Below are positions 20,508-28,571 of a stretch of 45,754 bases of DNA, piece after piece. The first letter of the stretch is position 1, and the number at the start of each line of letters is the position of its first letter. The DNA is from a virus, in IMG/VR virus record IMGVR_UViG_3300042111_000046, positions 1 to 45,754 of that record; one strand, 5' to 3'. The notes below the pieces were generated by a model. The model was not told the origin of the DNA, did no database searches, and saw nothing but the letters and a program-made list of their open reading frames with translations. A program made the translations under genes and the position numbers.

Positions 20508-21403
20508 TGAATACAATTCTTCATAAAGTACAACTGTATCTAGATAAGGTTGCCAAACAACCAGTTGAAGTATCTGATAAATTGGTTGAGGAATTTGGTG
20601 AAGCATGTAAAGCTGCATTGCGTAAGCAATTTTCAGAAGAACGAGCAAACCAATTTCAAATTCGCATGAGTAATATTGGAAGACCATTGTGTCAATTACA
20701 AATGGAATCTAAAAATATTAAAGGCGAGGGGCAATCTTATAGTACAAAGATGAGAAATACTTTTGGAGATTTGATTGAGGCACTAGCATTTTTTGTAATT
20801 AAATCTGCAGGTATAAAAGTAGTTGACCAAAATAAAAGAGTTAAATACAAATGGAATGGTAGTGAAATTGACGGCTCTTATGATGTTAATATTGATAATA
20901 AAATATGGGATATAAAAAGTGCATCTCCATATTCTTTTGAAAAAAAGTTTGGAGAGAATGGTGGGTTTGCTGAGATAGCAAAGGATGATGCCTTTGGTTA
21001 TATACCACAAGGATATCTATATGCTGAAAGTGAAAAGTTGCCTTTTGGTGGATGGATAGTTATTAATAAATCAACTGGGGAGTGGACTGTGTGTGAAACT
21101 CCGATGGCTGATTCAGAGTATAGAGAAAAGGCTTTATCATTAGCAAAAAATAATGTTAAAGCATTAGTAGAAAAAGCCCCTTTTAAAAGATGCTATGAAG
21201 AAGTTAATGAAACTTTTAGGGGTAAAGAAACTGGTAATAAAATACTAGGAAATGTGTGTTCGTTCTGTCCATATAAAGTACCATGTTGGGGTGATAAATT
21301 ACAGCTGTTACCCCAACAGCAATCACAAGGTAAGAATCCTAAGTGGGTATGGTATACGGAAGTAAATAATCCTAAAAAAGAATATGACTACAATTCGCAG
21401 TAG
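20507..21403 (+). CDS. PD-(D/E)XK exonuclease with Cas4/RecB-like iron-sulfur cysteines
   Basis: 298 residues. Nuclease core: GDLIEALAFF (E91), IDGSYDV (D122) and WDIKSAS (D135, K137), the order E...GxxD...DxK of RecB-family nucleases. C62 together with CSFCPYKVPC (C251, C254, C260) matches the four-Cys Fe-S cluster of Cas4/AddB-type nucleases. Likely a DNA-end-processing exonuclease for recombination or host DNA breakdown. It follows the previous gene with TAATG coupling and overlaps the next gene by 20 bases. Confidence 0.8.
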   Translation: MNTILHKVQLYLDKVAKQPVEVSDKLVEEFGEACKAALRKQFSEERANQFQIRMSNIGRPLCQLQMESKNIKGEGQSYSTKMRNTFGDLIEALAFFVIKSAGIKVVDQNKRVKYKWNGSEIDGSYDVNIDNKIWDIKSASPYSFEKKFGENGGFAEIAKDDAFGYIPQGYLYAESEKLPFGGWIVINKSTGEWTVCETPMADSEYREKALSLAKNNVKALVEKAPFKRCYEEVNETFRGKETGNKILGNVCSFCPYKVPCWGDKLQLLPQQQSQGKNPKWVWYTEVNNPKKEYDYNSQ

Positions 21404-21725
21404 AAAAGCTAAAGGTCGTAGACTTCAAGACTGGGTTAGGGATACTTTAAAAAAAGTATTTACTTATTTAACAGAAGATGATATAAGAGTAGCAATTATG
21501 GGAGAGAGTGGTGCAGATATTAAATTATCAAAAAAAGGTAAAGAAGTTTTTCCGTATGACATTGAATGTAAAAATAATGAAACATGGAAAAGTATTTATA
21601 AAGCATATGACCAAGCTGATAGTCATGGCGATCTTAATCCTATTGTTTTTTTAAAAATGAATAATAGGAATCCATTGGTAATAGTAGATGCACAACATTT
21701 TATAAACTTAAAAGGTAATATATGA
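21384..21725 (+). CDS. PD-(D/E)XK endonuclease, Holliday-junction-resolvase-like
   Basis: 113 residues: basic N-terminus (RSRKAKGRRLQDWVRDTL, with the early E/Q-containing helix), MGESGADIKLS (D46 region), then FPYDIECKNNETWKSIYKAYDQA with the ExK motif (ECK) and the following Gln. This is the compact G.D....(D/E).K...Q.. layout of small resolvase/VRR-type nucleases. Probably resolves replication or recombination branches before packaging. Confidence 0.7.
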   Translation: MTTIRSRKAKGRRLQDWVRDTLKKVFTYLTEDDIRVAIMGESGADIKLSKKGKEVFPYDIECKNNETWKSIYKAYDQADSHGDLNPIVFLKMNNRNPLVIVDAQHFINLKGNI

Positions 21726-22063
21726 TAAATAAAAAAAAAGTAGTTGATTTGGATAACTGTATTAAAGTAGCAGTATCTCCTTGGCAACAAGGATTTGTAT
21801 GTGGTTTAATATTGGATAATAATAATACTAAAATGAGTATTGAAGAATTTAATCTTTGTTCTACAATAGCTAGAGGAATGATTAAACAGGCTGTGATAGA
21901 CCCTCACACAATTTATCTTCTAGGGTTAAAAGGTTTTTCGGAAGATGAAAAAAAATCAAAACAAAATGGGCAAGGACATGAAGAAATTAATGAATTTAGT
22001 GAAGACAATATAGTTGATTTCTTTGAGTACTTAAAAGCAAGAACTGATAAGGAGATAAACTAA
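21722..22063 (+). CDS. Hypothetical protein
   Basis: 113 residues: VDLDNCIKVAVSPWQQGFVC, a helical middle (IEEFNLCSTIARGMIKQAV, DPHTIYLLGLKGF), then a Gln/Lys/Glu-rich linker and NIVDFFEYLKAR. ATGA-coupled to the nuclease before. Unrecognised. Confidence 0.65.
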   Translation: MINKKKVVDLDNCIKVAVSPWQQGFVCGLILDNNNTKMSIEEFNLCSTIARGMIKQAVIDPHTIYLLGLKGFSEDEKKSKQNGQGHEEINEFSEDNIVDFFEYLKARTDKEIN

Positions 22064-22064
22064 T

Positions 22065-22805
22065 ATGGCAACTCATTTAGTAATTGGTGATCCTCATTGT
22101 ACACCTAAATCAAACAATGATAGATTTCTATGGGCAGGTAAAGTGGCTGCTGATATAGGAGTTAATTATGTAATATGTATGGGAGATTTTGTATCAATGG
22201 ATTCTTTATGCTCTTATGATAAAGCTAAGTTATCATTTGAGGGTAGAAGATACAAAAGAGATTTAGAGCATGCAGAAGATGCTTTAATTAAATTTGATAA
22301 AGGACTTGGTAAACATAAAGTTAAAAAGATTATGATACTAGGTAATCATGAAGATAGGATTGATAGACTTGTTCAAGATAATCCAGAACTAGAAGGAACA
22401 ATGAAAATTTCTGATCTTAAATATAAAGATTATGGTTGGAAAGAAATACCATATAAAGAAATTAAAGTAATTGATGGTGTGCATTATGTTCATCAACTAC
22501 CATCTGGTATTATGGGTACAGCAATATCTGGAGAAAATGTTGCAAGAACTATTTTAAATAAACATAAAGTATCAGCAACAGTTGGTCATTGCCATTTATT
22601 AGATTATGCAGTATCTACATTACCAAGTGGTAAAAAATTACATGCATTATCTGCAGGATGTTATTTAAATCATACTGAGGGATATGCTAAAGGTACTCAG
22701 CATATGTGGTGGAGTGGTTTAATAATTAAAAGAAATGTATCACAAGGGTCTTATGATTTAGAAACAATGTCTTATAGTGAGGTTAAAAAATACTATGGCA
22801 AATAA
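22065..22805 (+). CDS. Calcineurin-like metallophosphoesterase
   Basis: 246 residues with the full metal-site set: GDPHC (8-12), MGDF (39-42), GNHEDR (93-98) and GHCH (174-177). A two-metal phosphoesterase; the substrate cannot be told, and phage members act on nucleic acids or nucleotides. It sits in the DNA-metabolism block, giving a role in nucleic-acid processing by context. AAGGAG precedes the ATG. Confidence 0.85.
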   Translation: MATHLVIGDPHCTPKSNNDRFLWAGKVAADIGVNYVICMGDFVSMDSLCSYDKAKLSFEGRRYKRDLEHAEDALIKFDKGLGKHKVKKIMILGNHEDRIDRLVQDNPELEGTMKISDLKYKDYGWKEIPYKEIKVIDGVHYVHQLPSGIMGTAISGENVARTILNKHKVSATVGHCHLLDYAVSTLPSGKKLHALSAGCYLNHTEGYAKGTQHMWWSGLIIKRNVSQGSYDLETMSYSEVKKYYGK

Positions 22806-23028
22806 ACTATTTTTTGATAATGTTAATTCGCCAAAACATTATTTAAAAGGAAAAAAAGAAACTATAGATGTTATCAGTGATTGTATGACTGATGATGAAT
22901 ATCATGGGTATCTTAAAGGTAATATCTTAAAGTATGTATCAAGATATAAATTTAAGGGTGAGCCATTACAGGATTTAAAGAAAGCTGAATGGTATTTAAA
23001 ACGACTAATAATGGAGGTTAATAAATAA
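22795..23028 (+). CDS. DUF3310 (SaV-like) protein
   Basis: 77 residues from ATG 22795-22797 (overlaps the end of the phosphoesterase). It shows VNSPKHYLKGKKETIDVISD, YHGYLKGNILKYVSRYKFKG and DLKKAEWYLKRLI, the NPxHY...ID.I......F..GN..KY..R...K....DL.KA.WYL..L signature of DUF3310. Often called a nucleotide kinase without biochemical proof. Confidence 0.85.
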   Translation: MANKLFFDNVNSPKHYLKGKKETIDVISDCMTDDEYHGYLKGNILKYVSRYKFKGEPLQDLKKAEWYLKRLIMEVNK

Positions 23029-23029
23029 A

Positions 23030-23233
23030 ATGGGTCAAGTAAAAAATGCTCTATTAGAAATAGAGGGGTTAGTAGCTGGGTGTTTAAATGATAAAATGAC
23101 AATGGAAGAAACAGTAGAATACTGTTCTAATTTATTTTCTACTTCAAAGAATGATAATTATTATTTAAATAATAAAAATTTAATTAGAAAAATATATACT
23201 AATTTTGTTTATGAGGAGGCTGTGAATCTATAA
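23030..23233 (+). CDS. Small hypothetical protein
   Basis: 67 residues (MGQVKNALLEIEGLVAGCLN, MTMEETVEYCSNLF, then Asn-rich and a helical end). ATGGAGG lies upstream within the previous gene. TAATG coupling to the next. Unrecognised. Confidence 0.65.
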   Translation: MGQVKNALLEIEGLVAGCLNDKMTMEETVEYCSNLFSTSKNDNYYLNNKNLIRKIYTNFVYEEAVNL

Positions 23234-23436
23234 TGGATAAAGTATATCTTATAACTTCTGAACAATTACAAAATATATTTAGATATTTAATGACTAGACC
23301 ATATGGAGAAGTAGTTCAGATAATGAATATGTTATCTAAACTTGAGGCTTTAGATCCAAGAATAAGTAAAGACTTTGTAAAAAAACAGAAAGGAGAAGAC
23401 TATGAAAGTGAAGTTAGCACAAAAGCTACCAAGTGA
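23233..23436 (+). CDS. Small hypothetical protein
   Basis: 67 residues, helical (EQLQNIFRYLMTRPYGEVVQ, IMNMLSKLEALDPR), with a polar tail. The 'YL..rPy.EV..l...L..l' pattern is common in small phage helical proteins of unknown role. GAGGAGG-type site upstream. It overlaps the next gene by 35 bases. Confidence 0.65.
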   Translation: MDKVYLITSEQLQNIFRYLMTRPYGEVVQIMNMLSKLEALDPRISKDFVKKQKGEDYESEVSTKATK

Positions 23437-23656
23437 ATTTGATAAACATACAGGTTTATTATTTGAATTAAAGATTGGTTTAAGTAAAGATAATAATATA
23501 GTCTTAGACTACGGTGGAAAACCTGTTGGTAAAATTAGAGAAGCATTAAAAGAATATAAATATCATGGTAATCTTTGTGCTGCTATAATTAATCATTGTA
23601 ATTCTATGGGTAAAAAATTAGAAGATGATATTAAAAAATTGTTACAGAATATTTAA
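23402..23656 (+). CDS. Small hypothetical protein
   Basis: 84 residues: MKVKLAQKLPSEFDKHTGLL, NIVLDYGGKPVGKIREAL, then a helical Cys-containing end. The AAAGGAG site before the ATG is strong. Unrecognised. Confidence 0.65.
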   Translation: MKVKLAQKLPSEFDKHTGLLFELKIGLSKDNNIVLDYGGKPVGKIREALKEYKYHGNLCAAIINHCNSMGKKLEDDIKKLLQNI

Positions 23657-23810
23657 ATATAAATTATGGCATAATCCGTTTATGGATATGCTAGAAAAAT
23701 ATTCTGGTAAATTTAACAACTGGATTTGGAGAAAGAGATGGGCAGATACATCTACGTATCGCAATAAGCGTAAAAAGCATATTAAGATATTAGATGCTAA
23801 TGTTTGTTAA
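23625..23810 (+). CDS. Small basic protein, last early gene
   Basis: 61 residues if ATG 23625 is used, or 42 from ATG 23682. The C-terminal part EKYSGKFNNWIWRKRWADTS is the conserved piece; I recall 'W.....sg.ln.w.W.KRW' proteins at similar positions in marine phages. The convergent terminators follow. Function unknown. Confidence 0.6.
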   Translation: MILKNCYRIFKYKLWHNPFMDMLEKYSGKFNNWIWRKRWADTSTYRNKRKKHIKILDANVC

Positions 23811-23821
23811 AGCCTCCAAAT

Positions 23822-23845
23822 AAAAAAGGCTCCAACTGGGGAGCC
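23822..23845 (-). terminator. Terminator of the leftward late operon
   Basis: On the minus strand: GGCTCC (23845-23840), a 6-base loop, GGAGCC (23833-23828), then six T (complement of A23822-23827). It lies just past the end of the late genes. Confidence 0.8.
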
Positions 23846-23865
23846 TATCATGTGTTGCCTATGTG

Positions 23866-23897
23866 GGGGAAGTGTAATAGCTTCCCCTTAAAATTTT
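23866..23897 (+). terminator. Terminator of the rightward early operon
   Basis: GGGGAAG (23866-23872), 8-base loop, CTTCCCC (23881-23887), then TTAAAATTTT. A convergent partner of the minus-strand terminator at 23822-23845. Confidence 0.75.
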
Positions 23898-24501
23898 AAG
23901 GAGATGCTGTTTGCATTAATGATTTTGTTTGTTCATCAAGTCCTGTACTAATATATGTTCCAGATAATCTATCCATTTGTTTTATAGGTTTCATAACTGT
24001 ATTATAAATACTATTTAATGCTAAACTATATTGTGGGTTTTCTGCATATCTTTTAGCTATTGCTTTAAATTGATTTTGTATAGGCTCATTTTTTTCTAAA
24101 GACATTCTATAATCCTCATAGTAATTTCCCTTTTCCATCATTACTAAAAAATCTTTTATATTTTCTTCAAGAGTATTATACTCTTTTAATTTTGTACCTC
24201 TTGGAGTTTTTATATAATCATCATCAAAAACTGCTCTTCTTCCAAAATAATTTTTAGCAGCCATTGCTGTTGGTGCCCCTTTAAATTGACCATATCCACT
24301 TTCTAATATGGCTATACTTGCTACAAGAGCAGGGTCTATTTTTCTTACAATAGATTCTTCTGGAAATCTTACGATTTCTTTTTTAGCTAAATTATATACT
24401 AATTTAGGAAACTCTTCTTTAGTTATAGGTTTATTATCCATTATTATTTTTATGGTTAGTAAGGTTATTGTGACTATTATGATAAAGAGTTTATCTTTCA
24501 C
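23896..24501 (-). CDS. Bax-like glucosaminidase / peptidoglycan hydrolase, membrane-anchored
   Basis: 201 residues. Residues 5-20 (LFIIIVTITLLTIKII) form a signal or anchor helix. The catalytic region has DPALVASIAILESGYGQ with the likely Glu at 67, then APTAMAAKNYFGRRA, matching the 'A.laq.alESGwG.s..a.....NyfG' pattern of GH73/Bax-type glucosaminidases. It would cut peptidoglycan from the periplasmic side. It overlaps the upstream gene by 4 bases. Distinct from the GH24 lysozyme at 27934, so the phage has two muralytic enzymes. Confidence 0.8.
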   Translation of the reverse strand: MKDKLFIIIVTITLLTIKIIMDNKPITKEEFPKLVYNLAKKEIVRFPEESIVRKIDPALVASIAILESGYGQFKGAPTAMAAKNYFGRRAVFDDDYIKTPRGTKLKEYNTLEENIKDFLVMMEKGNYYEDYRMSLEKNEPIQNQFKAIAKRYAENPQYSLALNSIYNTVMKPIKQMDRLSGTYISTGLDEQTKSLMQTASP

Positions 24502-24821
24502 TTACCCTTAACATGCTTTTGGGTCTTGGGGGGTTGCTTTACAGAACCACCAGATCCTGCCCAAAAAAACTTATCTGCCCAATAGGCAGCACTTGTTTTA
24601 CCCTTAGCAATATTTTTTGCATGTCTTGCTTTAAAACTTTTTCTAGCTTCTGGGCTATAATTATGACCCATTTTTTGATCGCCAAATCTTATAATCTTTA
24701 CACTACTATTATCTTTTACTGCAACAATTCCCTTTTTAGTAGGATGTGATGGAGTTCTTTTTGGTTGGTTTAAATTTGTTAAACCATATCTTTTAAGTTT
24801 TTCTTTAATATTAGTTGTCAT
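24498..24821 (-). CDS. DUF6321-like basic protein
   Basis: 107 residues, strongly basic. Signature pieces: KLKRYGLTNLNQPKRTPSHP, TKKGIVAVKDN, KIIRFGDQKMG and RKSFKARHAKNIAKGK followed by SAAYWADKFFW. This is the layout of the DUF6321 proteins I know from marine phages; the function is not known. A basic virion or DNA-associated protein is plausible. It overlaps both neighbours by 4 bases. Confidence 0.8.
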   Translation of the reverse strand: MTTNIKEKLKRYGLTNLNQPKRTPSHPTKKGIVAVKDNSSVKIIRFGDQKMGHNYSPEARKSFKARHAKNIAKGKTSAAYWADKFFWAGSGGSVKQPPKTQKHVKGK

Positions 24822-25069
24822 AAATTTATTTGTCTATACTGTTTTACTTTTTTAGCAATACTTTTTGGTTGCTTTACAAATTGTTTTCCTTTTCTTTTAC
24901 CCTCACGTTTTGCCTTTGTTGTTGCTGCGTATTCAGCAGGAGTTAAAGATTTAATAGCAGCTTCTGGTAAATATCTTTCTCCAGTTTTTGATGATGGTTT
25001 ACCAGATTTGGTTCTCCATTTCTGGTCACCCCATGCTTTAAGTGATTTTTGACTTTTTGCAAGAGCCAT
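24818..25069 (-). CDS. DUF5872-like basic protein
   Basis: 83 residues from ATG 25067-25069 (MALAKSQKSLKAWGDQKWRT), chosen over the ATG at 25087 because family members start MALAKS. It continues SGKPSSKTGERYLPEAAIKS and KRKGKQFVKQPKSIAKK. Widespread in marine phages and eukaryotic giant viruses, of unknown function. It is one base from the upstream stop. Confidence 0.8.
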   Translation of the reverse strand: MALAKSQKSLKAWGDQKWRTKSGKPSSKTGERYLPEAAIKSLTPAEYAATTKAKREGKRKGKQFVKQPKSIAKKVKQYRQINL

Positions 25070-25070
25070 T

Positions 25071-25250
25071 TTATTTATACCCACCACCTCTAGCTTTATA
25101 AGATTTAGCTAATAATTGTGCTTTTCTAGCTGACCATTGACCAGCAGCAGTTCCCATAACTGCTCTTGATTTAATTGAATTAAATAATTTTTTTCTTAAA
25201 GTTGGTTTTGTATAATTACCAGCTTTATTTACTGTACTTTTCTTTTTCAT
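25071..25250 (-). CDS. Small basic phage protein (KKKSTVNKAGNYTKP type)
   Basis: 59 residues. It starts MKKKSTVNKAGNYTKPTLRK, then LFNSIKSRAVMGTAAGQWSA and RKAQLLAKSYKARGGGYK. Very basic, two short helices. The family is one I recall next to DUF5872 and DUF6321 genes in marine phages, so the three form a recurring cluster; function unknown. It lies two bases after the structural gene at 25253. Confidence 0.8.
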   Translation of the reverse strand: MKKKSTVNKAGNYTKPTLRKKLFNSIKSRAVMGTAAGQWSARKAQLLAKSYKARGGGYK

Positions 25251-25252
25251 AA

Positions 25253-25591
25253 TTAAGCAAATTGTTTTGGAATATAGTCTTCTTCAACTTTAATAGTAAC
25301 TGTAACAGATGTATTAGCACTTGCTAATCCCCTTACTAAATCTCCTTTAAATAAATAAAGACTATCTTCTATTTGTATTATTCCATTGGGGAGTAATTGT
25401 GTTGCCTCTGTAATTGTGTAATAAGTAGAATTTAAACTATTATACCAGTCTAAACTAAATGTAACTGTATTTGATGTATCATTACTTATTAAAATACTTT
25501 TTATTTCTGCCTCATGTTGTGCAGGAACTGTGTAAATAGTTTGGTTAGATGTTGTAAGCTGTAATCCAACTGTTCTTTTTTTAGTAATCAT
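25253..25591 (-). CDS. Beta-rich virion protein
   Basis: 112 residues, almost all beta: TVGLQLTTSNQTIYTVPAQH, EAEIKSILISNDTSNTVTFS, then LLPNGIIQIEDSLYLFKGD and TVTIKVEEDYIPKQF. The layout (T..NQTIYTVP....a.v..i...N) resembles small head-tail or tail decoration beta-sandwich proteins in phage late operons. It overlaps the upstream gene by one base. Confidence 0.65.
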   Translation of the reverse strand: MITKKRTVGLQLTTSNQTIYTVPAQHEAEIKSILISNDTSNTVTFSLDWYNSLNSTYYTITEATQLLPNGIIQIEDSLYLFKGDLVRGLASANTSVTVTIKVEEDYIPKQFA

Positions 25592-26826
25592 TACGTTAAA
25601 TCATACCACTTAATTGTACCAAGAACATCATCATTGTTTGCTGCCGCTTTAGCACAAAGAGTTAATGTATCAGATACTCCTGCTATTGTTTGACCAAGTT
25701 GATAATCAAAATTAAAACCATCTCCAACACTAGCAACAGAACTGCTTTTACCTGCTATGTAAGTCTTAGCTATAATAGTACCACCTGTAATAGTAGTAGT
25801 ACCTGTTAAATCATATTCTACATTATCTGAATAGCTTGTATAAGAAAATGCTGTAGAAGGTGTAGCATTAAGTATTAATTGTATTTCATAATCAGAATTT
25901 GCTATTCCAGAAGCTATAAATCCTGCAGGCACAATTACTGCATAAGGTCTTGATGTTTTAATTTGTATAGTTGCTAAATTATAAAAAGTCCCTGCAGTTG
26001 TTAAATTAACTCCTCCAATAGATGCTGTTCCTATCATTTGTTCAACTGCCTTTGGTGCATAACCACCTTCAGAAATACAGGAAGAACAGATTTGTTGTAA
26101 TGTATAAGTACCAGAAGATAAAGCAGCAGCCGCTTCTATTTCATAACGAATTGGAAGATTAGCTGTTTGCATATAAACTGTTGTTAAACTATTTGCATTA
26201 TTAAAAGTATGTGCTGTAATTAATTGACCATTAATAACAAATCCAACTCTAACAGATCCAACTCCTAGCCATTCAATATCTATAAACAATATATTTGATT
26301 TTGTTGCATCTAATGTAAATCCACTTGATCCTGTTCCATTTAACTTATCTCCATTCCAACTTGATTGAGATATTTCAGTATCAACAGCAGCCCCTGATGT
26401 ATAAGTACGTCTTACTATTTTTAAAGTTGTTCCATCAGCATAAAAAAATATTCCATTATTAGCATCAAATAAACCTACCTTTTGTTTAAGATTAGCTGTT
26501 AAAGTATTCATTACAAAAGTATTAAATATAAGTAATGATTTACCTGGTTGATAAGACATTACCCTTTTAGATTGCCTTATTGTCTTATCTCCACTAGCTT
26601 GTGTTACATTTAAATTAACAGTTGATTTATTTGCTGTATAAGTAACCGTTCCGCCACCTGTTAAAGATTCATCAAAGAGAGAATTCTTTGACATTACATT
26701 TTTACTGTCAAAGATTGTAAGTGGATTAGATACTCTTAATCTACCAAAAGCATCTACTGAATTACCACTTGGTACTATATTAATAGGATTTGTTGATGTT
26801 CCAAGTTTTGGATAATAGGTTATCAT
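25591..26826 (-). CDS. Virion structural protein with lectin-like beta architecture
   Basis: 411 residues. N-terminal VDAFGRLRVSNPLTIFDSKN, a marker I associate with tail-appendage or capsid-surface proteins of marine phages; the rest is long beta strands (TVTYTANKSTVNLNVTQASG; RVMSYQPGKSLLIFNTFVM; ILFIDIEWLGVGSVRVGFVI). A likely beta-sandwich, perhaps sugar-binding, exposed on the virion. No enzymatic residues seen. Confidence 0.7.
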   Translation of the reverse strand: MITYYPKLGTSTNPINIVPSGNSVDAFGRLRVSNPLTIFDSKNVMSKNSLFDESLTGGGTVTYTANKSTVNLNVTQASGDKTIRQSKRVMSYQPGKSLLIFNTFVMNTLTANLKQKVGLFDANNGIFFYADGTTLKIVRRTYTSGAAVDTEISQSSWNGDKLNGTGSSGFTLDATKSNILFIDIEWLGVGSVRVGFVINGQLITAHTFNNANSLTTVYMQTANLPIRYEIEAAAALSSGTYTLQQICSSCISEGGYAPKAVEQMIGTASIGGVNLTTAGTFYNLATIQIKTSRPYAVIVPAGFIASGIANSDYEIQLILNATPSTAFSYTSYSDNVEYDLTGTTTITGGTIIAKTYIAGKSSSVASVGDGFNFDYQLGQTIAGVSDTLTLCAKAAANNDDVLGTIKWYDLT

Positions 26827-26834
26827 TTATATTT

Positions 26835-27467
26835 TTAATATCCTAATTCATCATATTGTTCTGTATTGCTTTTATATATTTTCTTATTTAATACAGATTT
26901 TTCTCTTGTAATATGACCTAGAACTGTACCTTTATGAATACCCTCTTTAATAGTATATCCAGAAGTTCCATTGCCATTAATCTCAACTTCTTTTCTACTT
27001 CTTAATAAAGCATTATTTTTTTTTTCTATTTCTTTATTTTGAAAGTTTTTAACAATTGGATTTTGAGAATAGTTTATAGAACTTGATTGTTTAATATCTT
27101 GTAAATTATTTTCTCTATCTAAAAATTTATATTCTATTTTATGAACTGTAAAATCATTTTCTATTTTTTCACAAATAAGTTCTGGACTAAATTCACCACA
27201 ACTATATACATCAAATTGCATTAACGCTGGATGAACTTCATCCCATACATGCATTACAATATGTGATGTTTCAATTATAGCAGCACCAGTAATACCACGA
27301 TTGCCGACCATATTAGAATATTGTACATAAGGACCCATCATTACTTTCATTCCAATTTCTGAAATAAATTTTTCTAACCAACGCCTAAGAAACTCCTCGT
27401 CCATAGGTGGTCTATAGACTTCAGCACGAACAATTAAATGTTTATGCACTAACAAATTATCTTTCAC
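26835..27467 (-). CDS. speD: S-adenosylmethionine decarboxylase homologue (SpeD-like)
   Basis: 210 residues. SpeD makes decarboxylated SAM, the aminopropyl donor for spermidine, after self-cleavage creates a pyruvoyl group. The core shows GITGAAIIETSHIVMHVWDE, with Ser68 (pyruvoyl precursor), His73 and Cys90 (YSCGEF) placed as in bacterial SpeD. The residue before Ser68 is Thr67; the usual cleavage site is Glu-Ser. Residues about 120-210 are an Asn/Lys-rich extension absent from standard SpeD (about 120-130 residues). Embedded in the late operon between virion and lysis genes. Whether it self-processes is open. Confidence 0.8.
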   Translation of the reverse strand: MKDNLLVHKHLIVRAEVYRPPMDEEFLRRWLEKFISEIGMKVMMGPYVQYSNMVGNRGITGAAIIETSHIVMHVWDEVHPALMQFDVYSCGEFSPELICEKIENDFTVHKIEYKFLDRENNLQDIKQSSSINYSQNPIVKNFQNKEIEKKNNALLRSRKEVEINGNGTSGYTIKEGIHKGTVLGHITREKSVLNKKIYKSNTEQYDELGY

Positions 27468-27554
27468 TATTTTTTATATACTCCTTACATTTGCATTGGT
27501 TTAATAAACAACAAAATCCTCTATATAACCAAAAAATACAAAAGATATTATTAT

Positions 27555-27932
27555 TCATTTTTTAAATATATCTAGTGTTGGCTTAAGTCCATAAATTGCA
27601 CCAAAAATACCAACAATTAACCATTGATACCAAGTAGGAAATTTGCCAAAATAATCAAAAAATAAATCTAATTTAGATTTAATATTAACGTCATCACTAA
27701 TGATGGCATATGATAATACAATGATTGGAATACAAACAATGATTAAAACAAATTCATCTTTCCAAGTTTTATCTTGCTGATCTGATACATCTCTTTGGTA
27801 TTCAATTTCACCACGAGCCATACGTTCATAGTATCTACGTTCAGCCTCTGATTCTAATAGTTCTGATTGCTTATGATTTTTATAAATCTCAGCACCAGTT
27901 TTAAATAAAGTAGGTACAATGCTCCACCACAT
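27555..27932 (-). CDS. Putative holin
   Basis: 125 residues. A charged helical first half (KQSELLESEAERRYYERMAR; VSDQQDKTWKDE), then two membrane helices (FVLIIVCIPIIVLSYAI near 70-86; YQWLIVGIFGAIYGL near 101-115) and a basic end. It lies next to the lysozyme, consistent with a holin that opens the inner membrane. The family layout (long N-terminal helix, two helices) recalls phage 'holin of 3TMs-like' proteins in marine phages. Confidence 0.65.
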   Translation of the reverse strand: MWWSIVPTLFKTGAEIYKNHKQSELLESEAERRYYERMARGEIEYQRDVSDQQDKTWKDEFVLIIVCIPIIVLSYAIISDDVNIKSKLDLFFDYFGKFPTWYQWLIVGIFGAIYGLKPTLDIFKK

Positions 27933-27933
27933 A

Positions 27934-28362
27934 TTAATTACAACTCCTCATTTGTTCAGATAGTTCTTCACATCTTTTAGGAGTTTGTTTTCTCCATTGT
28001 GAATCTAACATTTGGTTTGCTGCTTCATTATAATCTTCTATAGATAAAGCCTCAAACATTTTTTTAAACTTTGATACTCCAGTTTTACCTAATTGAAATA
28101 CCATTTCAATAATAATTCCATATGCTTTTTCAACTATAGATATATCTTTAAGTAATTCATCAGCATCTCTTTTAGCTATTAAAAAATCCCTATTAAATAC
28201 TTCATCAAGTAATTCTTTACTATATTCAACATCCTTTTCAAATTTATCATTGGGTGTAATAAGGTGCCCATAACCAATTGTAGCTTTACCAAGACTATCT
28301 AAGTAAATTTTATTTACAAAGCCTTCGTGCTTTTTAATTCTTTCCTTAATGTCTTCAAACAT
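27934..28362 (-). CDS. Endolysin, T4-type lysozyme (GH24)
   Basis: 142 residues. The catalytic triad spacing equals T4 lysozyme: Glu13 (KKHEGF), Asp22 (YLDSLG), Thr28 (ATIGYGH). It has the typical C-terminal W near 'DSQWRKQTPKRCEEL'. It cuts the glycan strands of peptidoglycan and needs the holin for access, as there is no signal peptide. It overlaps the upstream gene by one base. Confidence 0.9.
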   Translation of the reverse strand: MFEDIKERIKKHEGFVNKIYLDSLGKATIGYGHLITPNDKFEKDVEYSKELLDEVFNRDFLIAKRDADELLKDISIVEKAYGIIIEMVFQLGKTGVSKFKKMFEALSIEDYNEAANQMLDSQWRKQTPKRCEELSEQMRSCN

Positions 28363-28571
28363 TATTTAAGTATAAGATCTTTTAATATATAAAAAAATTG
28401 AGCACCAACAAATAAACCAATGCTGATGAGAATTTTTATAATTTTACTTATATCATCTTGAATATGTTTTAGATGATTAGTCTCAATAGTATTGATTTTA
28501 TGGTGTAATAATTTTAATTCTCCTTGAATCTTAATTATACTTTCTTTATTACTTACTTCTGCTTTTTTCAT
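28362..28571 (-). CDS. Small coiled-coil membrane protein (lysis accessory?)
   Basis: 69 residues: residues 1-45 form a coiled coil (KIQGELKLLHHKINTIETNH), then one membrane helix (IIKILISIGLFVGAQFFYIL). The order coiled coil-then-helix resembles the XhlA haemolysin-type accessory of holins. It is adjacent to lysozyme and holin and overlaps its neighbours by 1 and 4 bases. A spanin component is less likely (no lipobox seen). Confidence 0.65.
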   Translation of the reverse strand: MKKAEVSNKESIIKIQGELKLLHHKINTIETNHLKHIQDDISKIIKILISIGLFVGAQFFYILKDLILK

